Shown one piece after another: positions 15,213-22,889 of a stretch of DNA of 64,000 nucleotides. The stretch lies in assembly GCA_902791865.1 (NCBI GenBank), contig CADAXK010000006.1:62001-126000 (forward strand), given 5' to 3'. The number at the start of each line of letters is the position of its first letter. The first letter of the stretch is position 1. A program made the translations under genes and the position numbers. The notes below the pieces were generated by a model that did not search any database, was not told the origin of the DNA, and saw only the letters and a program-made list of their open reading frames with translations. This stretch comes from an uncultured Bacteroidia bacterium. Lineage in GTDB: Bacteria; Bacteroidota; Bacteroidia; Bacteroidales; ML635J-15.

Positions 15213-16616
15213 TTAGTTGTTAATAATATTCAAATCCTTATCTACCTTGTATATGGGTTGCTCAAAAGCAGCGCACATTAGAATAAAGTGCTGTGTACGG
15301 CTATTGCTTATATACCTTTCTACGGCATTGCTTCCTGCACTATGCAGTCCAGCGGCGTACTTGTCAATCTGAATCTCGTTCATAATGTTGACATGGGTTT
15401 TCCTGCACAACTTGTTACACCCGACTTCGTACAAAGGTCGCTCTACAAATTCATTTGTTGTTTCATCGAACTCCTTTACTGGTCTGTCAATGTTGCAGGA
15501 TTGCAGTAGTTCCTTTATCCTTGCATTGTAGCCCGAATGTCCGGATATGTTCCTCAAAATTGGGAAGTCGAACTTCCATTTCTTTATTATTTCAAGTGCG
15601 TAAAGCATTATCGGTGTTTCTATTTCTTCGTGCTTTGAATTTGTCCTTTGTGTTTTCTGTGGTAGATAATGCAAATATGGGATTCCGTCATCTGCGACTG
15701 CAACATTTTTCATTGATAGCTTTGCAAAATCGCTAATTCTACACCCGAAAGCGCACTGTAGAAGGAACACGGCTTTAACTTCTTCCAGTTTCTGTGTTAC
15801 GACCATATTATATATATGAGCAAACTCTTTTCTCGTCAAACATACTGGCTCATCGTATTCCGCCTTTAACATTGCAGTCCTGTATTTTGGGGGCAGGTCA
15901 TCAAACGGATTATGCTCTCCCTCGAATGAACGAAATGCAGCTTGTAGTGCCTTTAGGTAATTGGCAGCCGTATTCTGTTGTCTTGGCTGTTTGGGAACAC
16001 TTGACGATTTAAGGTTTTCGTACAATTCACTATGTTCCTCAACATATAGATACTCATCGAATATGAATCGGTAGAACTCTTTTATTTCATTAGACTTGAA
16101 CTCCGATGCGTGAATTTTCGACTTGCCCTTTATAAATAGGTATCGTTCCAAAATGCTATACATTACATTGTAAACCTTTTCCCTTGCCGTGCCGAATATG
16201 TTTAAGGATTTGCCCTCTGCTATGTAGTTTTTAAGTTTCTCCAGTAGTGTCGGTTCGCCCTTGACCTTTGGCGGAGTGATTGGTTTTGCTTTTTTCTTGT
16301 GGTTCTGCTTTTCTTGTTCCTTGATTATTTCTTGTTCCCAATTCTCGGAATTAATGACAATGCCCTTTTCAATCATCGTCTTATATGCCTTTTGGATTAA
16401 ATCAATTTCCTCTCTGATGTCATCCAAAAGTTTCTGATTGTACAAAGTAACCCTCGGCAATCTTTTACCCTCGATGTCTATTTTCTTTAAGTCATTAATG
16501 TCCGCGCTGATTTCGCTCTTATGGTAAATCTCAACATTCGTATCTCTAAGCCTAAATCTAAGCCGTATCGAACCAGTCTTTTTTTGTGTCTTTAGAACAA
16601 GTGTTACCCTTTCCAT
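15213..16616 (-). CDS. int: Tyrosine recombinase (integrase) of the element
   Basis: 467 residues, the length of the larger Bacteroidota integrases. The N-terminal 45 residues look like an arm-binding domain (LVLKTQKKTGSIRLRFRLRD). A helical core-binding domain lies near 125-240. The catalytic domain has R293 (GCRISDF), K321, R405 (LCRKTH), H425 (LHSAG) and Y435 (AVERYIS). The residue three before R405 is Lys rather than the usual His, so the second motif is variant. The gene ends 1.2 kb inside attR and starts 184 bases from it. Arm-type repeats at 16664-16684 lie close upstream of its predicted promoter (TACCTTTG at 16646-16639), which suggests that it represses itself. Confidence 0.95.
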   Translation of the reverse strand: MERVTLVLKTQKKTGSIRLRFRLRDTNVEIYHKSEISADINDLKKIDIEGKRLPRVTLYNQKLLDDIREEIDLIQKAYKTMIEKGIVINSENWEQEIIKEQEKQNHKKKAKPITPPKVKGEPTLLEKLKNYIAEGKSLNIFGTAREKVYNVMYSILERYLFIKGKSKIHASEFKSNEIKEFYRFIFDEYLYVEEHSELYENLKSSSVPKQPRQQNTAANYLKALQAAFRSFEGEHNPFDDLPPKYRTAMLKAEYDEPVCLTRKEFAHIYNMVVTQKLEEVKAVFLLQCAFGCRISDFAKLSMKNVAVADDGIPYLHYLPQKTQRTNSKHEEIETPIMLYALEIIKKWKFDFPILRNISGHSGYNARIKELLQSCNIDRPVKEFDETTNEFVERPLYEVGCNKLCRKTHVNIMNEIQIDKYAAGLHSAGSNAVERYISNSRTQHFILMCAAFEQPIYKVDKDLNIINN

Positions 16617-16663
16617 TTCCGTATGTTTTTTTACGGAGCAAAGGTAAAATAAAATTTCAAAAG

Positions 16664-16684
16664 TTGCCCCAAAGTTGCCCCAAA
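16664..16684. repeat. Right arm-type recombinase site pair, near the int promoter
   Basis: Two direct copies of TTGCCCCAAA, at 16664-16673 and 16675-16684, with an 11-base period, as at the left end. They sit just upstream of the -7 element of the integrase promoter (16646-16639), so binding here could also control int transcription. Confidence 0.7.
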
Positions 16685-16799
16685 TAATTACACACTATTT
16701 AATCAAAATGAAATCAAACTTAATCATTAGCACTATTATGCTATTGATATTCAATAAAATACAATTATAAAAAAAATATCGTAAAATATCATGGTGTTT

Positions 16800-16815
16800 T
16801 TCCTCCAGGGACAAC
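16800..16815 (+). other. attR core of the integrated element
   Basis: Second copy of the 16-bp TTCCTCCAGGGACAAC core, identical to the 3' end of tRNA-Gln at 5947-5962. The bases before it do not match the tRNA, so only the core was duplicated. Confidence 0.9.
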
Positions 16816-16820
16816 CACCT

Positions 16821-16859
16821 AAAAATGCAAGTGTTTAATTTTTAAGCACTTGCATTTTT
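16821..16859 (+). terminator. Displaced tRNA terminator after attR
   Basis: AAAAATGCAAGTGTTTAA (16821-16838) pairs over its whole length with 16842-16859, with one G-U pair and a three-base loop, then continues into T. It is the counterpart of the hairpin at 5968-6005 and would have followed tRNA-Gln before the present element inserted. Confidence 0.8.
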
Positions 16860-16870
16860 CATTTAGGCAA

Positions 16871-16890
16871 ATCGCACCACCATCGCACCA
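16871..16890. repeat. Second, different arm-type site pair outside attR
   Basis: Two direct copies of ATCGCACCA, at 16871-16879 and 16882-16890, with an 11-base period. They begin 56 bases after the right att core, almost exactly the spacing (55) of the TTGCCCCAA pair after attL. The different sequence implies a different recombinase. The likely reading is the left end of another element that used the same tRNA. Apart from this, 16891-16913 holds nothing recognisable. Confidence 0.6.
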
Positions 16891-16913
16891 AAGTGTGTAT
16901 TGTAAATTATTAC

Positions 16914-16945
16914 CTTGCCCATATTCCAAGAAAAATGTATCTTTG
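16914..16945 (+). promoter_or_regulatory. Promoter of the PfkB kinase gene
   Basis: CTTG at 16914-16917 and TATCTTTG at 16938-16945 are separated by 20 bases. The predicted start near 16952 leaves a leader of about 60 bases that contains the hairpin AGTGAA/TTCACT before the ATG at 17015. Confidence 0.7.
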
Positions 16946-17014
16946 CACAGCATTTACAGCAGTGAAGCTTGTTTCACTCAATGCTAGATATATAATGTTA
17001 TAAAAGACAGGAAT

Positions 17015-17938
17015 ATGCGAAAGATATATTGTATTGGCGAAACCGTTTACGACATAATTTTCCGTAACGGTAAGGCTGTGGAATCTTGTCCGGGTGGACC
17101 AATCCTCAACACATCAGTGTCGCTGGGGCGTATGGGCGAAAAAGTGTATGTCGTAGGCGACCAGGCCAACGATGCTATAGGTAACATTATCGCCGACTTC
17201 CTGTCGGACAACAATGTTTCGACCAAATATTTGACCTTGTACAACGATGCAAAGTCGCGTGTGGCGCTCGCCTTCCTCTACGATACGCGCGAGCCAGCCT
17301 ACAGTTTCTACAAGATTCGTGTGAACGGAGAAATAAAAATAACCTTCCCCGAAGTAAAGCAAGACGATATAGTACTGTTCGGTTCGTTCACCTCGATAAA
17401 GGCCGAAGTCCGCGATGACCTTATGGCTTGTCTGCGTCAGGCAAAGGAAGCGGGTGCAATCATAATCTACGACCCGAATTTCCGTCCTTCGCATTTGAAA
17501 GACCGAGAACGTGCACTTCCGCTGATAAAGGAAAACCTTGAAATTGCTGACATCGTGAAAGGCTCAAACGAGGATTTCCAGCTTATCTTCGATTCAAATT
17601 CGGCTCTCGACACCAACGAGATTGTAAAGCAATGCGGATGCCGCAATTTCATATACACTGCCAACAAGTATGGCGTGAACCTTTTCACCCCCGACTTCCA
17701 CAAGGTGTTTGATGTGCCACGCATAACCCCGGTTTCTACCGTTGGCGCAGGCGACAGCTTCAACGCGGGACTTATTTACGGACTTATCAAGCAGAATGTT
17801 TACGCATCAGACCTCGAAAATATGTCGCTCGAAGTATGGCGCAAGGTCATCTATTGCGCAATCAGCTTTGCAACCCATGTTTGCTGCAGTTACGACAATT
17901 TCATCAACGACGAGTTCATCTCAAGTTTCGACATGTAG
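17015..17938 (+). CDS. PfkB-family carbohydrate kinase, fructokinase-like
   Basis: 307 residues, normal for ribokinase/fructokinase proteins that phosphorylate sugars with ATP in the cytoplasm. The first PfkB signature is at GGPILNTSVSLGRMG. The second, with the catalytic Asp and anion hole, is TVGAGDSFNAGLIYG (about residues 240-254). The substrate contact area (ETVYDIIF at the N-terminus in place of the usual GE...D) is close to fructokinases of Bacteroidota. The exact sugar cannot be read from the sequence. It has its own promoter, and the AlbA_2 gene follows after 2 bases, so the two are co-transcribed. Confidence 0.9.
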   Translation: MRKIYCIGETVYDIIFRNGKAVESCPGGPILNTSVSLGRMGEKVYVVGDQANDAIGNIIADFLSDNNVSTKYLTLYNDAKSRVALAFLYDTREPAYSFYKIRVNGEIKITFPEVKQDDIVLFGSFTSIKAEVRDDLMACLRQAKEAGAIIIYDPNFRPSHLKDRERALPLIKENLEIADIVKGSNEDFQLIFDSNSALDTNEIVKQCGCRNFIYTANKYGVNLFTPDFHKVFDVPRITPVSTVGAGDSFNAGLIYGLIKQNVYASDLENMSLEVWRKVIYCAISFATHVCCSYDNFINDEFISSFDM

Positions 17939-17940
17939 CC

Positions 17941-18885
17941 ATGCAAATCGAAGGGACTTACAATATTGACTACTACCGCAATCTGGTTGCCGACAAGGTT
18001 CATTGCCACGATTCGTTGTGGTTTGTCGGCGGTGCGCAGTGGAATGCCGTGCAGGCTTCGTCGGCAAAGTTGGCGAAGATGGTGTCGGCAATAGCAAACA
18101 GCGGTGGCGGCGAACTTATTTTCGGCATTGCACAGAAGCGTTCTCGTGCCGAAGCTTTCGAGCCGGTGAAGGGCTTCGACAAGGGCGAGGAGTGGATTTT
18201 CCACGAGATTCAGTCGCAGATTGACAAGCCTGTTGACGACCTTTCGGTAGAAATTTGCCCGATTCCCGATTCCGACGGAAAAATAATCCACATACACATC
18301 CCTGCCAACAACAATGCACCGCACCAGTTCACCGACAGCAAGTTCTACAGTTGGAACAAAGGCAAATGCTTGGTAATGAACGAGTCGGAAGTCCGTATGG
18401 CCTATATGAAGATTAGCACTTGCAATCTGGAGTTCCTTGGTGTGACAAACATAAACGGCATTCCAACCTTGTCGGGCGGAAAGTTCTTGTCGATGAACTT
18501 CTACCCCAAGTTTATGATTCGCAACGCTGGCAACATAGTCGAGAAGGACTACAAGATCGAGATTGCTTTCCCGTCGGCTTTGTTCGAGGAGACCAACCAG
18601 CCGCTGAAGTCGGCGTTCGTCCGCCACGAGGGCATTTACAGCGTTTTCGGTCAGCGTGGCAACTATCCTATTTTCCAGCAGGAAATTTCCACCATCATCG
18701 AGGCGAAAATCACCGTTACTGCCGAAAACATTGATACATTCCTAAAAGAATACCTCAACATCTACCTGTATTTCAGCAACGGACTGAAAAAACATTCCAT
18801 CCGCCTTGCCGATACGCTTACATACAATGGGAAACGGCTGACAAAAGATGATTTTGGAAAGGCGATGGGGGTAATATCTATTTGA
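17941..18885 (+). CDS. AlbA_2 (Schlafen-type) domain protein
   Basis: 314 residues from the ATG at 17941, two bases after the kinase stop; a longer in-frame start inside the kinase gene is unlikely. Residues about 20-135 match the AlbA_2 domain, with LAKMVSAIANSGGGELIFG and DDLSVEICPIP. This domain occurs in putative nucleic-acid-binding regulators and in Schlafen-related nucleases. The remaining 170 residues are beta-rich (EYLNIYLYFSNGLKKHSIRL) and unassigned. Neither an HTH nor an ATPase region follows the domain, which is the more common arrangement. The role is unknown; its pairing with a sugar kinase gives no clear clue. Confidence 0.75.
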   Translation: MQIEGTYNIDYYRNLVADKVHCHDSLWFVGGAQWNAVQASSAKLAKMVSAIANSGGGELIFGIAQKRSRAEAFEPVKGFDKGEEWIFHEIQSQIDKPVDDLSVEICPIPDSDGKIIHIHIPANNNAPHQFTDSKFYSWNKGKCLVMNESEVRMAYMKISTCNLEFLGVTNINGIPTLSGGKFLSMNFYPKFMIRNAGNIVEKDYKIEIAFPSALFEETNQPLKSAFVRHEGIYSVFGQRGNYPIFQQEISTIIEAKITVTAENIDTFLKEYLNIYLYFSNGLKKHSIRLADTLTYNGKRLTKDDFGKAMGVISI

Positions 18886-18944
18886 AATTGTTAAGACTGT
18901 CACAACAATTCAAATTCCATAAAAATTACAAAAGAATAACAGTC

Positions 18945-20843
18945 ATGAAGAATTTAGCATTGTCACTTTTATTAGTCGCGCTACCAGTTTTCTTTTATGC
19001 TCAATCCAATTTCAATAGAATAATGTACGATTCTACAAGGACAGGTTTAATCAGCGACATTATTACGGTGGATTCTGTTTCTTATGCGGCTTTATTCCCA
19101 CATTCAAAAAGTTATGGCGGACATAATTTTTCTGTCGTCGGCATAGACAATAGTGGTAATATGGTATGGGAAAAAGAGAAATTCGCAGACGATTCAATTA
19201 ACAGCAGTTATCTTCGTTGCAATATATTGAGAAGAGGGGAAAACAAGTATTATTGCTTCGCAAAAACCAGTGGAAGCCCTAGTGGCACTGGGAAATTTTC
19301 TCTTATTATTATGGACACAAACTTTAATAACAAGTACATAAAAGACACGATAGGTTTCTACGATTATATAGGTGAGATTCAAGAATATACGAATGGGGAC
19401 TTTTACTTTGTAGGACAATTATATGATTCCGTAAATCAAAAACTTGTAGCCAATGTTGTAAAAACGGATTCAATAGGTAATGTCATTTGGAATAAAGTTG
19501 TGAATCAAGTTGCATACAGTGCCATACTTCATATAATCATAGCGTCAGATGGTAATCTTATTGCTAGCGGAAGGCACGGAGGAGACAACTACGAACAATG
19601 GCATGTTGCCAAGATGGATACTTCTGGCAATGTGCTATGGCAGCGTACATACGGTCGCAGTGGAAGATACCCCGACGGCAATATAACAGGACTTCTTGAA
19701 CTACCCGATGGCAATTACCTTTTAAGTGGTTCATATCCTGCAGTTTCAATAGATAATGGTTACGAATTCTACTATGACGGATGCCTGCGCAAGATTTCTG
19801 CTGATGGGGAACAACTGTGGGAGAAACGCTTAAGAACTTATAGCATAAATCTTAACAGCGGAAAAACATATTTGGAAAATGGAATATGCTCCATTATTAT
19901 TTCGGACGGTTATATCTATGTTCTTGGAACAGAAAACAAAGAATACTTGCAATGGTACAATTCGTACCTTATGAAGATGGATTTTGATGGCAATATACTT
20001 TGGAAACGCGTATATTATGGAGAGAACGCCTATAACTGCGAGCAACATCTTGAATCGTTCGACCGCACTCCCGACGGCGGTTTCATAATGGGCGGTTACG
20101 GCAAATATGCAAATATCGGTTATCAACCTTCGCAGCAACCGTGGATAGTTAAAACCGACAGCCTTGGTGTTGATGGTCTCACAACGGCATCACTTCCAGA
20201 ACTGAATGTGGATATAGATTTCCCAGATACACTTTATTGTGGCGATACGGCAAGTTGTTTGTTGCGATTGTCTGGCAAATCGGCTCCATATCAAATAAGT
20301 TTCAGTACGGGGCAAACTATCGACAACATTTTCTATCCGCCAGTATGGATGCCAAAAGAAATTGGACTTGGAGAAATCGCTGTTATTAGTCCACAATATA
20401 ATTTTGCCACATTTACCGAAACCGAAGCAACTATAGTCGGTGGCGAATGGGAGCAATGCATTCACAAGCCCATACAGGTTGTAGTCCCCAATCGCATTGG
20501 AGTACAGCAAATTACAATTGAGGTACGCGATTTCTACGGCGAAAGCAAAACAATCACAAAGGAAATAAATGTGGTAGGTGATTGCGTTTCGGGAATAGAA
20601 AATATTGCAGAGCAAAGTGTTTCTGTTTATCCGAATCCGGCAAGTGGAAGCATTACCATTGCAGGCGAAAATATTGCAGGGATAGAGATTTGCAATTTGT
20701 TAGGCGAGGTGGTGTATGAAATGCTACAATGCAATGGCAATAATGTAATATCCACAGAAAATATGCCAGCAGGAAGCTATTTTGTAAGGGTAAGGATGGA
20801 AGACGGCAAGGTGGTAACGAAGAAGATTGTGGTGGTGAAATAA
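18945..20843 (+). CDS. Secreted beta-propeller-like protein with type IX sorting domain
   Basis: 632 residues from MKNLALSLLLVALPVFFYAQ, a clear signal peptide; an earlier ATG at 18882 would overlap the previous gene and bury the signal. The body has repeated blade-like units of the form DGNxLLSG ... VxKMDTSGNVLWQRTY, spaced roughly 50-60 residues apart, as in delta-60/propeller proteins. A C-terminal Ig-like part is followed by SVYPNPASGSITI ... GSYFVRV ... KKIVVVK, the type A sorting domain recognised by the type IX secretion system. The protein is therefore exported to the cell surface or medium. Its ligand is unknown. Confidence 0.85.
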   Translation: MKNLALSLLLVALPVFFYAQSNFNRIMYDSTRTGLISDIITVDSVSYAALFPHSKSYGGHNFSVVGIDNSGNMVWEKEKFADDSINSSYLRCNILRRGENKYYCFAKTSGSPSGTGKFSLIIMDTNFNNKYIKDTIGFYDYIGEIQEYTNGDFYFVGQLYDSVNQKLVANVVKTDSIGNVIWNKVVNQVAYSAILHIIIASDGNLIASGRHGGDNYEQWHVAKMDTSGNVLWQRTYGRSGRYPDGNITGLLELPDGNYLLSGSYPAVSIDNGYEFYYDGCLRKISADGEQLWEKRLRTYSINLNSGKTYLENGICSIIISDGYIYVLGTENKEYLQWYNSYLMKMDFDGNILWKRVYYGENAYNCEQHLESFDRTPDGGFIMGGYGKYANIGYQPSQQPWIVKTDSLGVDGLTTASLPELNVDIDFPDTLYCGDTASCLLRLSGKSAPYQISFSTGQTIDNIFYPPVWMPKEIGLGEIAVISPQYNFATFTETEATIVGGEWEQCIHKPIQVVVPNRIGVQQITIEVRDFYGESKTITKEINVVGDCVSGIENIAEQSVSVYPNPASGSITIAGENIAGIEICNLLGEVVYEMLQCNGNNVISTENMPAGSYFVRVRMEDGKVVTKKIVVVK

Positions 20844-20890
20844 TATGGGGCTAAAAGGCTAAAAGAAGAAAAGGCTAAAAGTCAAAAAAT

Positions 20891-21118
20891 GGCTTCAAGC
20901 CTTTGAGCCTTTGAGCCTTCAAGCCCAAACAAATAAACGCCGCAGGCATAGAACGGCGAAGCCCTCAACGAAGTTAAACAGGCGCAAGCCCATCAAACGG
21001 CGCAAGCCATAGAAACTTAGAAACGGGCGTTAGCCCATTGAAACGGCGAAGCCATTGAAACAGCGTAAGCGAGAAACGGGCTTTAGCCCCTGAAACGGGC
21101 GTAAGCCCATCAACGCCC
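20891..21118. repeat. Degenerate array of small GC-rich hairpins
   Basis: The 414 bases between the sorting-domain gene and the Fic gene hold first a GGCTTCAAGCC-type hairpin and GAGCC repeats (20891-20935). A run of imperfect 18-21-base units follows, of the form GAAACGGGCGTTAGCCCATT (20936-21118). Each unit has a tiny inverted pair (GGGC/GCCC, GGC/GCC or GC/GC) around 3-4 bases. No coding frame is credible. Similar GGCTAAAAGG words recur near 22795 and 49002. Confidence 0.7.
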
Positions 21119-21189
21119 TACTTCGACAGCCCTTCTTTCTTGGGTAATGTTTTCTCACAATCACCTTCGGCGATTAGCGATATTATTCA

Positions 21190-21242
21190 CCGAAAAATTT
21201 TCGGCGAATAGAGAGTTTATTTACCGAAAAGATTTACCTTTG
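21190..21242 (+). promoter_or_regulatory. Promoter and palindromic operator of the Fic gene
   Basis: TACCTTTG at 21235-21242 is a good -7 element 15 bases before the ATG. A 15-base palindrome CCGAAAAATTTTCGG (21190-21204) and a half site ACCGAAAAG (21223-21231) lie just upstream, overlapping the -33 area. This is the arrangement of an autorepressed gene. Confidence 0.55.
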
Positions 21243-21257
21243 CAAAAAAATTACAAA

Positions 21258-22361
21258 ATGTACCTGCACGAACATACAGGCTGGTGGAAATTCAGATATG
21301 ATACAGCGTCCGTAATTAATAAACTTGCGGAAGTGAGACTGTTGCAAGGGAAAGTTCTCGGGAATTTATCGTCTATAGGTTTTTCACAGCAGAACGAAGC
21401 ACAATTGACCAACTTGTCGCTCGAAATTGTAAAGTCATCAGAAATTGAAGGCGAAATGCTTAATCTTGAACAGGTTAGGTCGTCAATAGCACAAAGGCTG
21501 GGAATCCCTGTGGCAGGAACAACAAAATCGTCAAGATACATCGACGGCGTTGTGGAAATGATGATTGACGCAACCCAAAACTACACTGCTCCGCTTTCTG
21601 ACGAAAGGTTGTTCGGATGGCATAATGTATTGTTTCCCACTGGAATGAGCGGTTTGTACAGGATAGATGTTGCCAAGTACCGCACTCACGAGATGCAAGT
21701 AGTTTCCGGTGCAATGGGACACGAAAAAGTTCACTATCAAGCACCTGCACATAGCAGAGTAAAGACGGAAATGAACCGTCTTATAAAATGGATAAATTCA
21801 GACAATAAGACCGATGCTGTACTTAGCGCTGCAATTGTGCATTTGTGGTTCGTCACAATCCATCCATTTGACGATGGTAACGGCCGAATAGCAAGAGCCT
21901 TGACCGAAATGATGCTGTCGAGAGCCGACGGGACACCGATGCGTTTCTACAGTATGTCGAACCAGATACAGACCGACAAGAAAAATTACTACAATGTCCT
22001 AGAACGCGCACAAAGAGGCGACGGCAACATCACCGAATGGATTTTGTGGTTCTTGGATTGTATGAAGAAATCGCTGCTTGCCACCGAAGACACATTGTCG
22101 TCGGTTCTGAAAAAGGCGCATTTCTGGGATGTACATTCCGAGACCAATTTCAACGCTAGGCAAAAGAAACTCATCAATATGCTATTCGACGGATTCTTTG
22201 GAAAACTGACGACTGGCAAATGGGCAAAAATTGCAAAATGTTCGTCCGATACCGCCTTAAACGACATAAACGATTTGGTTGATAAGGGAGTACTCGTCAA
22301 AAACCAAGAAGGTGGTCGAAGTACAAACTATTCGTTAACAGACAACACTCCCGTCCAATAA
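21258..22361 (+). CDS. Fic-domain protein with built-in inhibitory helix
   Basis: 367 residues from MYLHEHTGWW; an earlier ATG at 21147 would include the promoter. The active-site motif is HPFDDGNGRIAR, with the catalytic His at residue 202, so AMP transfer to a hydroxyl of a target protein is likely. An inhibitory motif of the S-x3-E-G form (SSEIEG, residues 60-65) lies N-terminal to the Fic core, as in class II Fic proteins. The start resembles the Fic_N domain (LTNLSLEIVKSSEIEGE). The C-terminal 80 residues look like a winged helix (KWAKIAKCSSDTALNDINDL). This suggests that the protein represses its own gene through the palindrome upstream. The target is unknown. Confidence 0.92.
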   Translation: MYLHEHTGWWKFRYDTASVINKLAEVRLLQGKVLGNLSSIGFSQQNEAQLTNLSLEIVKSSEIEGEMLNLEQVRSSIAQRLGIPVAGTTKSSRYIDGVVEMMIDATQNYTAPLSDERLFGWHNVLFPTGMSGLYRIDVAKYRTHEMQVVSGAMGHEKVHYQAPAHSRVKTEMNRLIKWINSDNKTDAVLSAAIVHLWFVTIHPFDDGNGRIARALTEMMLSRADGTPMRFYSMSNQIQTDKKNYYNVLERAQRGDGNITEWILWFLDCMKKSLLATEDTLSSVLKKAHFWDVHSETNFNARQKKLINMLFDGFFGKLTTGKWAKIAKCSSDTALNDINDLVDKGVLVKNQEGGRSTNYSLTDNTPVQ

Positions 22362-22438
22362 ATTTGCTTGAACATTTGGCAACCCGATTGTGATTTCCCG
22401 AAAAAAGCATATTTTTGCAACATAAATTGCAACATACT

Positions 22439-22786
22439 ATGGCAAAGGAAAAAACAAACGAATTTAACCCCAATAAGCTCTACTACTCGATTAGCGAAGT
22501 GGCATCATATCTTGACATTGCCGAGTCGAATATCCGCTTTTGGGAAAAGGAGTTCGAGGCTTTCATAAAGCCGCAGCGTACCGCCAAAGGCAACCGCCAG
22601 TTCACAATGAAGGACATAGAGGTGCTGAAGCAGATAAAATACTTGGTGAAGGACTGTGGTATGACACTCGACGGAGCCAGCAAACGTCTCTCGAAGAACC
22701 GTACCGATGTGGAAACCAATATGGAAATCGTAAGCAGGCTCGAAGGAATAAAGGAAATGCTTGTGGGAATAAAGAACGAGATGTAA
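22439..22786 (+). CDS. MerR-family transcriptional regulator
   Basis: 115 residues from MAKEKTNEF. TATTTTTG at 22410-22417 is the -7 element, giving a leader of about 15 bases. Residues about 17-80 form the MerR winged helix: YYSISEVASYLDIAESNIRFWEKEF with a cluster of basic residues (KPQRTAKGNRQF) and LKQIKYLVKDCGMTLDGASK. A short coiled tail (ETNMEIVSRLEGIKEML) gives dimers. There is no effector domain or metal site, so it is a minimal MerR protein of the type frequent in Bacteroidota. A nif3-like gene follows 103 bases later. Confidence 0.9.
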   Translation: MAKEKTNEFNPNKLYYSISEVASYLDIAESNIRFWEKEFEAFIKPQRTAKGNRQFTMKDIEVLKQIKYLVKDCGMTLDGASKRLSKNRTDVETNMEIVSRLEGIKEMLVGIKNEM

Positions 22787-22889
22787 AGAAGGCTGGCAGT
22801 CCAGCAGGCTAACAGGCCAACGGTCTAGCAGTCGATTGTCTTTGGACCTTTTAGTTTTTTTTAGTCTGTAAGCCTGTAAGACAAAGGTA

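Larger units (their letters stand above)
5947..16815. mobile_element. tRNA-Gln-integrated genetic element with RNA array and replication module
   Basis: A 16-bp direct repeat (TTCCTCCAGGGACAAC) is found at the 3' end of tRNA-Gln (5947-5962) and again at 16800-16815. The interval ends with a tyrosine recombinase next to the right repeat, the classical plan of a tRNA-targeted integrative element. Inside are two small helix-turn-helix proteins, a toxin-antitoxin operon, an array of structured RNAs, an iteron-like region and a primase-helicase operon. Capsid, terminase, relaxase and type IV secretion genes are not visible, so it is not a complete phage or a self-transmissible conjugative element. 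It could be a phage satellite or an element mobilised in trans. The genes use more A and T than the flanking chromosome. Confidence 0.9.

Noticed and set aside
20936..21118. CRISPR array
   Set aside because: Units are only 18-21 bases, degenerate, directly adjacent without unique spacers, and there are no cas genes.
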